From a bacterium (lineage in GTDB: Bacteria; Gemmatimonadota; Gemmatimonadetes; Longimicrobiales; RSA9), in NCBI GenBank assembly GCA_003242735.1, contig QGVH01000003.1, forward strand, positions 62,001 to 126,000: a stretch of DNA of 64,000 nt, written 5' to 3'. The first letter of the stretch is position 1. Every line of letters begins with the position of its first letter. The notes under the pieces are model-generated. The model was given only the letters and a program-made list of their open reading frames with translations. It was not told where the DNA came from and made no database searches. The position numbers were made by a program, and so were the translations under genes. This document shows, in pieces, positions 8,842 through 18,722 of this stretch.

Positions 8842-9173
8842 CGTCCGCGTGAGATGCCCCAGCGGCCCGACGTCAGAGACTGACCCGCGTGCCGGCTACA
8901 GCGTCCGCAGGTCGTTGGTGCCGCCGTCAGCGGGATTAACCGTGCGTGAACTCATCAGGCATGCCGCGGCGGCCAGTCCCTGGCTGAACACGGCAGCGGA
9001 GTTGCACCTCCGCGGTACGTCGGTGCTCGTGAAGACGAGGGCGCCATCGCCCGCGCCCTACTTCACAACGCGCAGACCTGCCCCGTTTAGGACGGCGGCA
9101 GCGCTGCCGGGACCGGAATGCGGTATGGCGGTGGCGAAAGGTTCGCCTTGGTCCGGCTTCGAGCGCAGCGACT
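8842..9173. other. Intergenic stretch without a recognisable gene
   Basis: About 330 bases. Short open frames exist on both strands but none shows a domain, signal peptide or good ribosome site. I see no hairpin or repeat worth naming. It is probably part of the surrounding decayed region. Confidence 0.4.
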
Positions 9174-9395
9174 TCAACGGCGCCCAACCTCCTCCGCCCG
9201 CGTGGCGGCAACGAAATCCGCGATCGGATGGCGCTGGGCGATCTCCGGAATGCGTTCTGCCCAGGCGAGCAGAGAGCGCCGTGCGGCGTCGCGATGTCGG
9301 TTGACGGACTCCGCGGTCGGCAGCTCGAGGATGGCGCGAGCGAACTCCTCAGCCGTCGGTCGCGGCGACAGCGTGCTCGGGGACGGGGGCGTCAA
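9174..9395 (-). CDS. Possible 73-residue hypothetical protein
   Basis: A TTG-initiated frame reading 'TAEEFARAILELPTAESVN' and 'LLAWAERIPEIAQRHPIADF', which is helical and amphipathic with a natural composition. No ribosome site, homologue or domain can be named. It lies immediately downstream of a broken secreted-protein gene on the same strand and may be a remnant of a longer gene. Weakly supported. Confidence 0.25.
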   Translation of the reverse strand: MTPPSPSTLSPRPTAEEFARAILELPTAESVNRHRDAARRSLLAWAERIPEIAQRHPIADFVAATRAEEVGRR

Positions 9396-9966
9396 CTACG
9401 GAGACGTGAACCGGGGAGACGGCCTGTAGAGCCACGGCACGTCAGCGAACGGGCTGAGGTCGAACGTCGGGGTGCCGGCGATCCACTGCGAGCTCGGTCG
9501 GGGATTCAGGCCGATGAAGAGCTGCTCGCCGGGCCCGGCGCCCAGAGCCCGCATGGGAAGACGAGGGGTGCAGTCGGGTTCCACGTCCCACCAGATCATG
9601 ACGACCTCCCGGGGCTCAGGGCCGAGATCGGCCCGCCAACCCCGCGCGGCCACGACCCTGGCGAGCTGACCGAACACGAGCGTCCCGCGCGCGTCGGGGG
9701 AGGGGGTTCGGCCGTATACTCCCAGCGCCTGAGCATGAAGTACTCGCCCACCAGGGCGGAATGCGCGAGTGCTTCGACCACCAGCCAGACCCGAGGCGCC
9801 GGATCGAGATACCAATGTTGCTCGGAACCCACCGAGCAGACGCCGGCGCCGATCGTGGAAGGCGAGGCTGGTTCGGCGGTGGCGCCGGAAACCCGACGAG
9901 CGCGACGAGCAGCAGAGGCCAGCGGATCGCTGCTTTCGCCGGAGGCTGCGATCCCAGCGCAGTCAT
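9396..9966 (-). pseudogene. Secreted protein remnant with two or more frameshifts
   Basis: Three consecutive minus-strand frames each carry a plausible piece of one secreted protein. An N-terminal signal-like segment lies near 9966 ('AIRWPLLLVALVGFPA'). A middle piece in a second frame reads 'WYLDPAPRVWLVVEALAHS' and 'YFMLRRWEYTAE'. A C-terminal piece in a third frame reads 'GPGEQLFIGLNPRPSSQW' and 'FDLSPFADVPWLYRPSP'. None is complete alone. The order, spacing and strand agree with a single gene of about 190 codons broken by indels. The family is not identified; the middle segment resembles secreted proteins with a 'VWLVV...VWKG' core. Confidence 0.45.
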
Positions 9967-10150
9967 GTTGCCCCTTCTCGGGCTTCATCGGTCCTCTGTG
10001 CAGGGCGCGCCTTGTTTCGGACGACGGCCCCGAATCAGCCAGAAAACAAGCAGCCGGGATGCCACTCACCGAACAGAGTCCCGAGCGTCGACTCCTCGTC
10101 CTATGACGCCGAGGGCCGTGTACGGATGCGCGAGCGGGCACCCTGCTGGC

Positions 10151-12136
10151 TCAACCGTGGGCCCCCCTCCCCCTCACCACCCTCCCAAACCCCACCACCA
10201 GCCCCGCAAACACCAGCACCGCCACCCACTCGGCGAACGCGCCCGCCCAACCGAAGCCAATGCTCCACGGCGTCTGGCCTCGCGACACGGCCCACCCGGC
10301 CGCGCCGGCAATCACCACGCCCAGCAACCCCTCACCACCCACCAGCCCCGACCCGAACAGCACGCCCCGGTCACGCCGCGCGAGCCGCTCCTCCTCCGAA
10401 CCCGCCCGGCGCTCGAGCGCGCCGCGCAGCAGGCCGCCCAGGAACACGGGCACCAGGGTCGTGACGGGCAGGTAGACGCCCACCGCGAACGGCAGGCTGG
10501 GGATGCGCAGCAGCTCGGCGACCAGCGCGATGCCGACGCCGATCGCCACGAACCCCCACGGCAGCGACTGCTGCAGGATGCCGTCGATCACCAGGCGCAT
10601 GAGCGTCGCCTGGGGCGCGGGCAGCTCGTCCGTGCCGAAGCCGTACGCCCGCGCGAGCAGCACCACGGTCAGCACCACGAACAGCGCGGACGTGAGCACG
10701 CCGGCCAGCTCGCCGATCTGCTGGCGGCGCGGCGTCGCGCCGAGCAGGAAGCCGGTCTTGAGATCCTGCGACGTGTCGCCCGCAATGGACGCGGCGATGG
10801 CGACGACGGTGCCGATCGTCAGCGCCGCCATCTTGCCCGCGTCGTCGGTCCAGCCGAGCAGCAGGAAGATGGACGAGGTCGCGATCAGCGTCGCGATGGT
10901 CATGCCGCTGGTCGGGTTGGACGTGACGCCGACCATCCCGACGATCCGCGAGGACACGGTCACGAAGAAGAACGCGAAGATCGCGACCAGCACGGCGGCC
11001 ACGGTGCGGCCGACGACGCCCGGCAGCGAGGAGAACGCCGCCGGGATCAGCGCCAGCGCGAGCACCACGATGGCAGCCCCGATCGCGACAAGACGAAGCG
11101 AGAGGTCCCGCTCGGTGCGCGGCGTCGCACCCCCACTCTCCGCAGCACCCTCGCCCAGCCGCCCGCGGATCTGCCGCGCGCCGAGCCTGAAGCTCTCGAT
11201 CATCGTGGGGATGCTGCGGATCAGCGTGATCAGTCCAGCCGTCGCGACGGCGCCCGCGCCGATGTAGCGGACGTAGCGGCTCCAGATCTGCGACGCGCTC
11301 ATCTCGCCGATCGAGAGCGCCGTCTCCGGGTAGAGCGGCGTCGTGAGGCCCTCGCCCCAGTAGGCGATGACCGGGATGATCACGAGCCAGGAGAGCAGCG
11401 CGCCGCCCACCATGACCGCGCCGATGCGTGGGCCGAGGATGTAGCCGACGCCGAACAGTGCGCCGCTCACCTCCGTGCCGAGCTGCGCCTTGCGGATGAA
11501 CGGGATCGAGACGGTGATGTCCGCGGGGACCACGCGCAGCCAGCCGGTCAGCGCCTTGAGCACCGCGCCGACGCCGAGCCCGAGGAACACGTTGCGCGCC
11601 CTTGCGCCGCCGGTCTCCGCCGCCTTGAGCACCTCCGCGCACGCCGTGCCCTCGGGGTAGGGAAGCGTCGCGTGCTCGCGCACGATCAGGTACGGCCTGA
11701 GCGGGATCATGAACAGCACCCCGAGCACGCCGCCAGCGAGCGCGAGCATCGTCATCTGCAGGACCGTCGGCTCGAACCCCCAGAGGAACAGCGCGGGCAG
11801 CGTGAAGATCACGCCGCTCGCGACGGAGCTGGACGCCGAGCCGACCGTCTGCGACATGTTGGCCTCGAGGATCGTCGCCCGCACGCCCGCCGCACTGAAC
11901 GCGCGGAACAGCGCGACGGTCATCACGGCGATGGGGATCGAGGTCGAGATCGTGAGGCCCGCCCGCAGGCCGAGGTACGCGTTCGCCGCCCCGAACAGGA
12001 TCCCGAACAGGATGCCCGCCAGCATCGCCTTGAACGTGGCCTCGGCCGGGCTCTCCGACGCGGGGACGTAGGGCTGGAAGTCCGTGGACGGCGGTGCGGT
12101 CTTCACGCCGGAGCTGATCCCCGAATCGTTCGCCAT
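10151..12136 (-). CDS. OPT family oligopeptide transporter
   Basis: A protein of 661 residues, a normal length for bacterial OPT proteins. After a short cytoplasmic tail the sequence has about 14-16 hydrophobic helices. Characteristic stretches are 'FGAANAYLGLRAGLTISTSIP' near residue 47, 'EANMSQTVGSASSSVASGVIF' and 'LPYPEGTACAEVLKAAE'. The NPTSGMTIATLIATS segment and 'AGDTSQDLKTGFLLGATPRRQQ' lie in the second half. These are hallmarks of the OPT superfamily, which imports oligopeptides or metal-chelate complexes by proton coupling. AGAGGATC precedes the start. It lies beside secreted peptidases, consistent with peptide uptake, but siderophore-type substrates are also possible. Confidence 0.93.
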   Translation of the reverse strand: MANDSGISSGVKTAPPSTDFQPYVPASESPAEATFKAMLAGILFGILFGAANAYLGLRAGLTISTSIPIAVMTVALFRAFSAAGVRATILEANMSQTVGSASSSVASGVIFTLPALFLWGFEPTVLQMTMLALAGGVLGVLFMIPLRPYLIVREHATLPYPEGTACAEVLKAAETGGARARNVFLGLGVGAVLKALTGWLRVVPADITVSIPFIRKAQLGTEVSGALFGVGYILGPRIGAVMVGGALLSWLVIIPVIAYWGEGLTTPLYPETALSIGEMSASQIWSRYVRYIGAGAVATAGLITLIRSIPTMIESFRLGARQIRGRLGEGAAESGGATPRTERDLSLRLVAIGAAIVVLALALIPAAFSSLPGVVGRTVAAVLVAIFAFFFVTVSSRIVGMVGVTSNPTSGMTIATLIATSSIFLLLGWTDDAGKMAALTIGTVVAIAASIAGDTSQDLKTGFLLGATPRRQQIGELAGVLTSALFVVLTVVLLARAYGFGTDELPAPQATLMRLVIDGILQQSLPWGFVAIGVGIALVAELLRIPSLPFAVGVYLPVTTLVPVFLGGLLRGALERRAGSEEERLARRDRGVLFGSGLVGGEGLLGVVIAGAAGWAVSRGQTPWSIGFGWAGAFAEWVAVLVFAGLVVGFGRVVRGRGAHG

Positions 12137-12227
12137 TTCGATCCTCTGGTCAGATTCACGGGATTCGAGCGGAACGCGGGTCGGCGGCCAGGCTGCGGCA
12201 CGGCCGCCGGCACACGCGCGGCCCGGG

Positions 12228-12707
12228 TCACCGGAACATCAAACCGAAACGGGCGAGGAGCTGGTCCTCGGGCGCATTCGCGAGCTCGTAGCGCAGGTCC
12301 ACGAAGGGACGGAAGCCGCCCAGCCCCAGCTCCGCGCCGACGCCGAAGTTCAGGCCGCGCTCCGTCCTCTCGACTTTGCCGACCTCGAGCCGCCGGACGG
12401 ACCAGCCGATGCCCGCCCACGGGTGCAGCGCGATGAACGGCAGCGACACGTTGACGTCGAACGTGGCGCCGTGGAGAGCGCAGTCGCCCGACCCGCAGCG
12501 CGGGAAGAAGTACTCGCCGTTCACGGCCGCGGTGATGGGGATGAAGGGCAGGCCCAGGGTCACGCGTGCGCCCGCACCGACCGCCCCGCCGAACGCTTCC
12601 CCGAATTGCGCATAGTGGGCGCCCAGCCCGATCTGCGCCCTGGCGGGAGTCGGCAGCGCGAGCGCGGCGGCGAGAGTCGCAAGGGCGAGTCCCAGTCGAA
12701 CCGACAT
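12228..12707 (-). CDS. Small outer-membrane beta-barrel protein
   Basis: A protein of 159 residues with a Sec signal ending PARAQ. The mature part has alternating strands typical of 8-stranded barrels: 'GVGAELGLGGFRPFVDLRYEL', 'VNVSLPFIALHPWAGIGWSV' and a C-terminal 'LLARFGLMFR' ending in an aromatic-x-Arg. There is a disulfide-like pair in [18 protein letters not shown] directly precedes the ATG. Function unknown; it is probably a structural or adhesive barrel. Confidence 0.75.
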   Translation of the reverse strand: MSVRLGLALATLAAALALPTPARAQIGLGAHYAQFGEAFGGAVGAGARVTLGLPFIPITAAVNGEYFFPRCGSGDCALHGATFDVNVSLPFIALHPWAGIGWSVRRLEVGKVERTERGLNFGVGAELGLGGFRPFVDLRYELANAPEDQLLARFGLMFR

Positions 12708-13016
12708 CTCCGTACCTCCAGAACTACGTGCTCCGGGTGTGCAGCGCGGCCCCGGAGCGGCATGAATACGACACGGCGACGACCGTCGCCAGGGCCGGAA
12801 CGGCGCCCTACGCCGCGGGACTGCCCGTTCGGGTGCCCGGGCGTGTCGTTGGATCCCGAGGCCCGCCGATCACGCTACGACGCTCGGAGCACCTCGGAGA
12901 GGATTCGATCGAGATCCCGCCGCTCGGGCCGGGCGAGCGGCACGAGCGGCGGGTGGTGATCGAGAGCTGGGAGACGGTCGAGAGGCCGCGGTTCGCCGAG
13001 AAGATCGCCCCAGGCC
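12708..13016. other. Intergenic region with no recognised gene
   Basis: About 310 bases between the barrel gene and the decayed RCC1 gene. It holds the upstream region of the barrel gene and degenerate sequence downstream of the RCC1 reading frame. No clear gene, hairpin or promoter was identified. Confidence 0.4.
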
Positions 13017-14890
13017 TCACGGCATGCCGACCGCGGGGGCCGCGCCGGGCAGCGCGAGCCCGCGGAAGGCCGTCCCCGCGCTGCGGCCGTGCACGCCGTT
13101 CGGATGGAACCCGTCACGGGCGCCGGAGCCCAGGCCAGGGCTCCAGTGCTCGTCGCGCCACCCCGAAGGAATCGCCTGTCCGTCGCGCCCGGATGCGCTC
13201 CAGCGACTCGCCGCCGCACCATGCGGTGTCTGGCTCCGGACGAGGGAGCATGGTTGGCCGCACTGGCCGGCCCAGCCGACGATCTGGCCATCTTCGCGAA
13301 TGGCACAGGTGCCGCCGTAGCCCATGCCGATCGCACGGTACGTGTGGTCGCCGCCGACGCGAACCGGGTAGGGCGAGTCCTCCATCCACAGGTTGCCGAG
13401 CGCGCCGTTGTCGTTCGAGCCCCAGCAGTAGATCTCGCCGCTGGCGGTGAGCCCGCAGGTGGTGTGCTCGCTCGCCGCGATGTCCACGAACGTGTGGCCG
13501 CCGGTGACGGGAACGGGCGTCGAGACGGAGTCGTCCGCGATGATACCGTTGCCGAGCTGGCCGTAGTAATTCCAGCCCCAGCAGTAGGCCGCACCGCTCG
13601 CGGTGATGCCACAGGTGTGCCACATGCCGAAGGCGAGTTTGGTGAAGGCATGGCCGCCCGGCACGGGGTACGGCTCCCATCAGGGGTGGGGATCGCGCGG
13701 CGGGAAGCCGGTGTTCCCGAACGTGGGGAGGCCCCAGCAGTACGCCGCGCCTGCGGGCGTGAGGCCGCACCCGTGGAATGCGCCTCCGTCCACCCAGCTC
13801 AACCTCACATCACCGCTGAGCGGCGCGATCGCCGTGTCTGCGCTCGAAGGGGGCGTGCGGCCGAGCTGATACGAATCGTTGTGTCCCCAGCAGTAGACCA
13901 CGTGCTCGGGCGTTGCTGCGCATGTGCCCATGTGGTCGTTCAGCCCGATGTGTGGACGAAGCTCATGCCGCCCGCGGCCAGCGTGGGCGCGCTCACGAAT
14001 AGGGGGCTCGTCGTGCCGAGACCGACCGCTCCGTACGAGTTCCGGCCCCAACAGTAGGCCTTCGAGTCCACGGTCAGCGCGCACGTGCTCTGCTCGCCCG
14101 CGTCGATGAGCGTGAAGGTGTGCCCGCCGGTGACCGGTGCCGGCGTCTGCTGCGACGCGAGGTCGCCGGTGCCCAGCTGGCCGTATTCATTGGAGCCCCA
14201 ACAGTAGGCCTGGCCGCTCTGTGTGAGCGCGCAGGCGTGGGTGTGGCCGACGCTCACTGCGACGAATTCGACGCCCGCCGGGACCGGCACCTCACGCAGA
14301 CGAACCGTGACCTCCGCACTCCCGGATAGGTCACCAACCGTCGCCACCACGGAAGCCGTGCCGGGACCCACGGCCCGGACGAGGCCCGACTCGTCGACAC
14401 GCAGCACCGTCGTGTCCGAGACCGACCACTCGGCCGCGACGTCGCCCACCGGATGACCCGACGCGTTGACGACGCTGACGGAGAACGTCGCGGTATCGCC
14501 GAGCGTCAGCGTGTTGCGTGGGGCTTCCACCACGACGGCTTGCGGCGTCGCCACGACCATCAGCACCGCCGTGTCCGCACGGGAATCCGCCGTCGCGACG
14601 ATGCGCGCCTGGCCCAGCGCAACGCCCTTGACCAGGCCGTTCGAGTCCACCTCCGCGATGTTCGGCTCGAGGGATGCCCAGCCGATGGCGGCATTGGCGA
14701 TGGACCGGCCGCGGGCGTCCATGGCGGTGGCGGTGAGGCGTAGCGTGTCGCCCAGCTCCACGGCCGTCCTCGGAGCGTTGATCATCACGGATCGTACGGC
14801 GGGAGGGCTGGTCGGCTCGTCGTCGTCGCAGGCGAGGGTGGCAATGGCCGAGGCGAACAGCACGAGCCGCAATCGCACCGCCGGAGACAT
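13017..14890 (-). pseudogene. Lipoprotein with Ig-like (BIG2) and RCC1 repeats, disrupted
   Basis: The gene starts at 14890 (GGAGG upstream) with a lipoprotein signal ending TLAC. Two bacterial Ig-like domains follow ('TLRLTATAMDARGRSIANA' ... 'GQARIVATA', then 'TATFSVSVVNASGHPVGDV' ... 'GTASVVATVGD'). A series of RCC1-type propeller blades follows ('HACALTQSGQAYCWGSNEYG', 'STCALTVDSKAYCWGRNSYG'). The first frame stops at 13940. The next blade, 'EHVVYCWGHNDSYQLG', is in another frame, so there is a frameshift near 13945-13970. That frame meets TGA at 13678-13680 and then resumes with more blades ('HTCGITASGAAYCWGWNYYG'). After about 13350 the blades fade. Intact, it would be a surface propeller lipoprotein of about 600 residues. 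Confidence 0.75.
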
Positions 14891-14949
14891 GGCCACCTCC
14901 GAGCGAGAAAGGGGGTTGCGGTGTCCGGGAAGAACCGTCCCGCCCCGCC

Positions 14950-16212
14950 TCAGCGCGCCGCCACCGTCTCCCCGGCCTGGAGCTCGCGCGCGATGCGCTC
15001 GTTCTCGCGCCACACGCGCAGCAGGTTGCCGCCCCAGAGTTTGGCGATCTCCTCCTCCGTGTAGCCGCGGCGGACCAGCTCGAGCGTGACGTTGAACGTC
15101 TCGCTCGCGTCGTTCCAGCCCGTGACGCCGCCGCCGCCGTCGAAGTCGGAGCTGATGCCGACGTGGTCGATGCCGATCAGCTTCACCGCGTAGTCGATGT
15201 GGTCCACGAAGTCGCTCACCGTCGCGCGCGGCCAGCGGGCCTCGATCTCGGCGACCCGGCGCTCGTACTCGGCGCGGCGCTCCTCGGGCATTTGCTCCAG
15301 GGCCCGGCGCACGCTGCCCCGGATGCCGAACTCCTCCCGGAGCTGCGCCAGCGCCTGACGCTTCTCGGGCGGCGTGACCTTCACGTACGAGTCGAACGCG
15401 ACGATCTGGATGACGCCACCGTTCTCCTTCAGCGCGAGGAGCTGCTCGTCGTCCATGTTGCGCGGGTGGTCGGCGAGGGCGCGGACGCTGGAGTGGCTCG
15501 CGATGACCGGCGCCTTGGAGACGCGCACCGCGTGCAGCATCGCGGCCTTGGAGATGTGTGAGACGTCCACCATGATGCCCAGGCGGTTCATCTCGGCGAC
15601 GACCTGCTCGCCGAACTCGCTCAGCCCGCCGTGCTCGGCCTCGCTGTCGCCGAGGTTTGCGCGCGGCGTGGCGGAGTCCGCGATGTCGTTGTGGCCGCCG
15701 TGGGCCAGGGTGATGTAGCGCGCGCCGAGGCGCTGGTACTCTTCGAGCAGTGACAGGTCCTTGCCGATGACGAAGCCGTTCTCGATGCCGATGGCGGCGA
15801 CGAGCTTGCCCTCGCCGTGGATGCGTTCGACGTCGTCCGCGGTGTAGGCGATGGCGACGCGGTCCGGGTACATCTCCGCCATGCGGTGGATCGCGCGGAA
15901 CTTCGTGAGCGCCGCCTCCTTCGCGCGCTCGTACGCCTCCGGGGTGCGTTCGGTCTGCCCGACGTAGACGATGAAGAAGCCGGCGTCGAGCCTGCCCTCC
16001 TCCATCTTCACCAGGTCCACCTGCGACTCTCCGCGGACGCCGGGATCCACCTCGGGCGTGGCGAAGTTGAACGGGATGTCGATGTGGGTGTCGATGGTGA
16101 GCACGCGTTCATGGATCGCGCGTGCGCGGGCTTCGAGGTCGGCGTCGGGCGTCTGCGCACAGGCCGTGATCAGCGCGGGCAAGGCGAGGGCCAGGCTCCT
16201 GGATCGGTTCAT
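14950..16212 (-). CDS. M19 membrane dipeptidase (renal dipeptidase family), lipoprotein
   Basis: A protein of 420 residues. The signal ends LITAC, a probable lipobox. The metalloenzyme hydrolyses dipeptides and can act on D-configured C-terminal residues. The binuclear zinc ligands are visible in order: DTHID near residue 41 (HxD), the bridging Glu in GIENG near 144, VDVSHIS near 218 and SHSSVRALADHPRNM near 240. A late Asp lies in GISSDFDGGG near 355. The C-terminus 'KLWGGNLLRVW' is the usual family ending (GGNxLRV). It is transcribed in the same direction as the GH3 gene upstream; together they suggest turnover of peptidoglycan or of peptides. Confidence 0.93.
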   Translation of the reverse strand: MNRSRSLALALPALITACAQTPDADLEARARAIHERVLTIDTHIDIPFNFATPEVDPGVRGESQVDLVKMEEGRLDAGFFIVYVGQTERTPEAYERAKEAALTKFRAIHRMAEMYPDRVAIAYTADDVERIHGEGKLVAAIGIENGFVIGKDLSLLEEYQRLGARYITLAHGGHNDIADSATPRANLGDSEAEHGGLSEFGEQVVAEMNRLGIMVDVSHISKAAMLHAVRVSKAPVIASHSSVRALADHPRNMDDEQLLALKENGGVIQIVAFDSYVKVTPPEKRQALAQLREEFGIRGSVRRALEQMPEERRAEYERRVAEIEARWPRATVSDFVDHIDYAVKLIGIDHVGISSDFDGGGGVTGWNDASETFNVTLELVRRGYTEEEIAKLWGGNLLRVWRENERIARELQAGETVAAR

Positions 16213-16398
16213 GGCGATGCCTCGGGAACGGTCCGGTCGGTCGGGGGTCGTGCCTCTGGCCGGGCGCGCCGGCAGGGGGCAATCTCGGCCGGGGCCGGGG
16301 AACGGGCAAGGGCGCGGGCCGCGGAGCGGGGCGGTCCGATGCCCGCTCCGGCCGCGTGTCTCCCGCGCCGCGGCCGGGCGCGGGTCAGGCCGTTGCGA

Positions 16399-18162
16399 CT
16401 AGAACCGCGGCACCAGCCGATGCCAGGGGATGCGTGGCGCGTCGGGGCCATAGAACGCCTCGCGCTGCAGGCCGTGGCCGATGGGATAGTGCGGCGGAAT
16501 GCTGATGGGCAGCTTGCCGGTGATGGGCGCGAGGCCGAGCAACGCGCGGGCGGCGGCGCGTTGGGAGACAGGGGCGTCGCTCCACGCCAGGACGTACGTG
16601 CCGAGCTCGGGCAGGACGGAGAGCACGTACGGGTCGCCGAAGGAGACGAACAGGATCGGGCGCGAGCGCGCGAGCTTGTCGAGGCTCTCGGCGATGTGCT
16701 TCGGCAGCCCGATCTCGCCCTTCCAGGGCAGCGCCTGGGAGAAGGAGGAGACGACGACGGCGCCGCGCGCCCGGGTCGCGGCGGCGATGACGTCGTCCAT
16801 CGCCGCGGGCGAAGTGGATGCGTTGATCCGGATCGTGGTGACGGTGCGGCCCTCGGCGCGGAGCGCCTCCTCGAACTCGGCGCCGCGGGTGTTGCTGCGC
16901 CGGTCCGTGTAGATGATGGACAGCACCGGCGCGTCCGGCGCGAGCGGGATCTGGCGGGGCGAGTCCTTGACCAGGGTAATGGAGCGCTCGGCGATCCTGG
17001 CGGCGAGACGTTGGTTCCTCTCGCGCAGCTCGTTCCACACCAGCTCGCCCATGGTCTGCCGCCCCTCGTGCAGGCCGAGCATCGCTTTTGCGGTGAGGAT
17101 GCGCCGGACCGACTCATCGATGCGCTGCTCGCTGATCTCGCCGCGGCGGACGGCCTCCACGATGACGTTGATGGAGAGCTGGGTGCTGGGCGGCTGGAGC
17201 AGGATGTCCGCGCCGGCTTTGACCGCGCGGAGCACCGCGCCCGCGCGCTCGACGCCCAGGACGCCGCCCATGTTCATCGCGTCGGTGATGACGAGCCCGT
17301 CGAACCCCAGCTCGCCGCGGAGCAGGTCGGTCATGATCTCCCGTGAGAAGGTCGCGGGCTCGCTCCGTCCGACGATGCGCGGCAGCGCGATGTGCGCGGT
17401 CATGATGCCCGCGACGCCGGCCTGGATCGCGTGGCGGAACGGCACGAGCTCGAGGGCGTCGAGCCGGGCGCGGTCGGCGTGGATGACGGGGAGCCCGAGG
17501 TGCGAGTCGGTCTCGGTGTCGCCGTGGCCGGGAAAGTGTTTGGCGACGGCGAGCATTCCCCCGTCCTGGAGCCCTTCGACGTACGCGGCGACGAGGACGG
17601 CGACCTGCGCCGGGTCCTCGCCGAACGAGCGCGTGTTGATGACCGGGTTGGCCGGGTTCGAGTTGACGTCGGCGACGGGCGAGAAGGCGAGGTGGATGCC
17701 GGCGATGCGGGCCTCGGCGGCGGTGGCGTAGCCCTGTTCGTAGGCGAGGCTGGGCATGCCGGTGGCGCCGATGGCCATCTGCACGGGGAACAGCGTGGCG
17801 CCGACGAGGCGGGTGCCCGCGCCCCACTCCACGTCCGCGCCGATGAGGAGCGGCACCTTGCTCAGCCCCTGGAGGTGGGCGAGCGCCTTCCTGGTGGCCT
17901 CCGCGTCCCCCTTGCCGACGATGAACCCGCCCACGCGGTGCTGGCGGACGAGCGTCTCGGCGTTGCGCAGCTCCCGGCCGCTGAGGGTGGTTCCGCCCGG
18001 GATCCAGGGCATGACCATCTGCGCGGCCTTCTCGCGGAGAGACAGGGATGCGAGGGTGCGCTCGACCCATTCGTGAACGGCGGGGGTCGGCGCGGGCGCG
18101 GGCCGCGACTCCACGGGGAGCGCGGAAGCGGCCAGGGCGATGGCGATCAGCGTTGCCGTCAT
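16399..18162 (-). CDS. Glycoside hydrolase family 3, beta-N-acetylhexosaminidase-like
   Basis: A protein of 587 residues with a short hydrophobic N-terminus that may be a signal. The catalytic TIM barrel runs to about residue 350. The NagZ-type signature 'KHFPGHGDTETDSHLGLP' lies near residues 205-222 and supplies the His general acid loop of hexosaminidases. The nucleophile Asp is in 'LVITDAMNMGG' near residue 297. A C-terminal domain of about 200 residues follows, as in two-domain members rather than short cytosolic NagZ. Likely substrates are beta-linked N-acetylglucosamine residues of muropeptides or chitin oligomers. Confidence 0.9.
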   Translation of the reverse strand: MTATLIAIALAASALPVESRPAPAPTPAVHEWVERTLASLSLREKAAQMVMPWIPGGTTLSGRELRNAETLVRQHRVGGFIVGKGDAEATRKALAHLQGLSKVPLLIGADVEWGAGTRLVGATLFPVQMAIGATGMPSLAYEQGYATAAEARIAGIHLAFSPVADVNSNPANPVINTRSFGEDPAQVAVLVAAYVEGLQDGGMLAVAKHFPGHGDTETDSHLGLPVIHADRARLDALELVPFRHAIQAGVAGIMTAHIALPRIVGRSEPATFSREIMTDLLRGELGFDGLVITDAMNMGGVLGVERAGAVLRAVKAGADILLQPPSTQLSINVIVEAVRRGEISEQRIDESVRRILTAKAMLGLHEGRQTMGELVWNELRERNQRLAARIAERSITLVKDSPRQIPLAPDAPVLSIIYTDRRSNTRGAEFEEALRAEGRTVTTIRINASTSPAAMDDVIAAATRARGAVVVSSFSQALPWKGEIGLPKHIAESLDKLARSRPILFVSFGDPYVLSVLPELGTYVLAWSDAPVSQRAAARALLGLAPITGKLPISIPPHYPIGHGLQREAFYGPDAPRIPWHRLVPRF

Positions 18163-18722
18163 GGATGAGCTGCTGCGCTCGAACGGGAACTGGCTGGGGC
18201 CGAAACCGCGCGGGGCAAGGAGCGGGCCTGCTGGGCGCGCGGCGTCGCGTTGCCAGACATTATTGTGATTTCGTCACTTGCGCGCAAGGGCGGGACGAGC
18301 CGGCCGGCCGGGTGTCGCACGGACAGGACGATGGGCGGCGGAAACGGGCGACATTTTCATTTTCCCGGAAAATCGGCCCGGCCGCCACAGACGGTCCTGG
18401 TGGAATCGGCCAGGGCGTGCCGGGCGTGGGCGGGCGTGGGGGAGACCACCGGCTCTGCGCCCCGCCGGGTCCCCCATTCCGCCGGCGCGCGTGCGGCGGA
18501 TCGAGCCCCACCGGCTCCGCGCCCCGTGGGTCCCCTCTCACCGCTGCAGCAGGCTCACGCGGCCCTTTCAGGATGCCCTCCGGTCGGATGCGTTGGCGCC
18601 GAGGCGCGAAGCCGAGGCGCGGCGGGCCGCAGCCGAACCTCGTCGGCTGCGGCTCGACCGGTAGGACGGTGCGCGAGGCGAATGGGTTTGAACGAGTCGG
18701 CGCGCCTACGGAGCGGCCGCGC
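18163..18722. other. 560-base intergenic region with palindrome and direct repeats
   Basis: Upstream region of the GH3 gene. It contains a perfect palindrome ATTTTCCCGGAAAAT at 18359-18373, AT-rich in an otherwise very GC-rich context. There is also a 10-bp tandem CGGGCGTGGG (18421-18440) and two imperfect copies of a CACCGGCTCYGCGCCCCG unit near 18448 and 18509. The palindrome is a plausible operator. No gene was recognised. Confidence 0.45.

Noticed and set aside
9761..12436. An 891-codon plus-strand open frame
   Set aside because: It is antisense to the OPT transporter, rich in Arg, Gln, His and Asp without hydrophobic or domain pattern, which is typical shadow coding of high-GC genes.
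18421..18535. Direct repeats near the GH3 upstream region suggesting a mobile-element end
   Set aside because: The copies are short, imperfect and GC-only, with no inverted ends, target duplication or transposase nearby.
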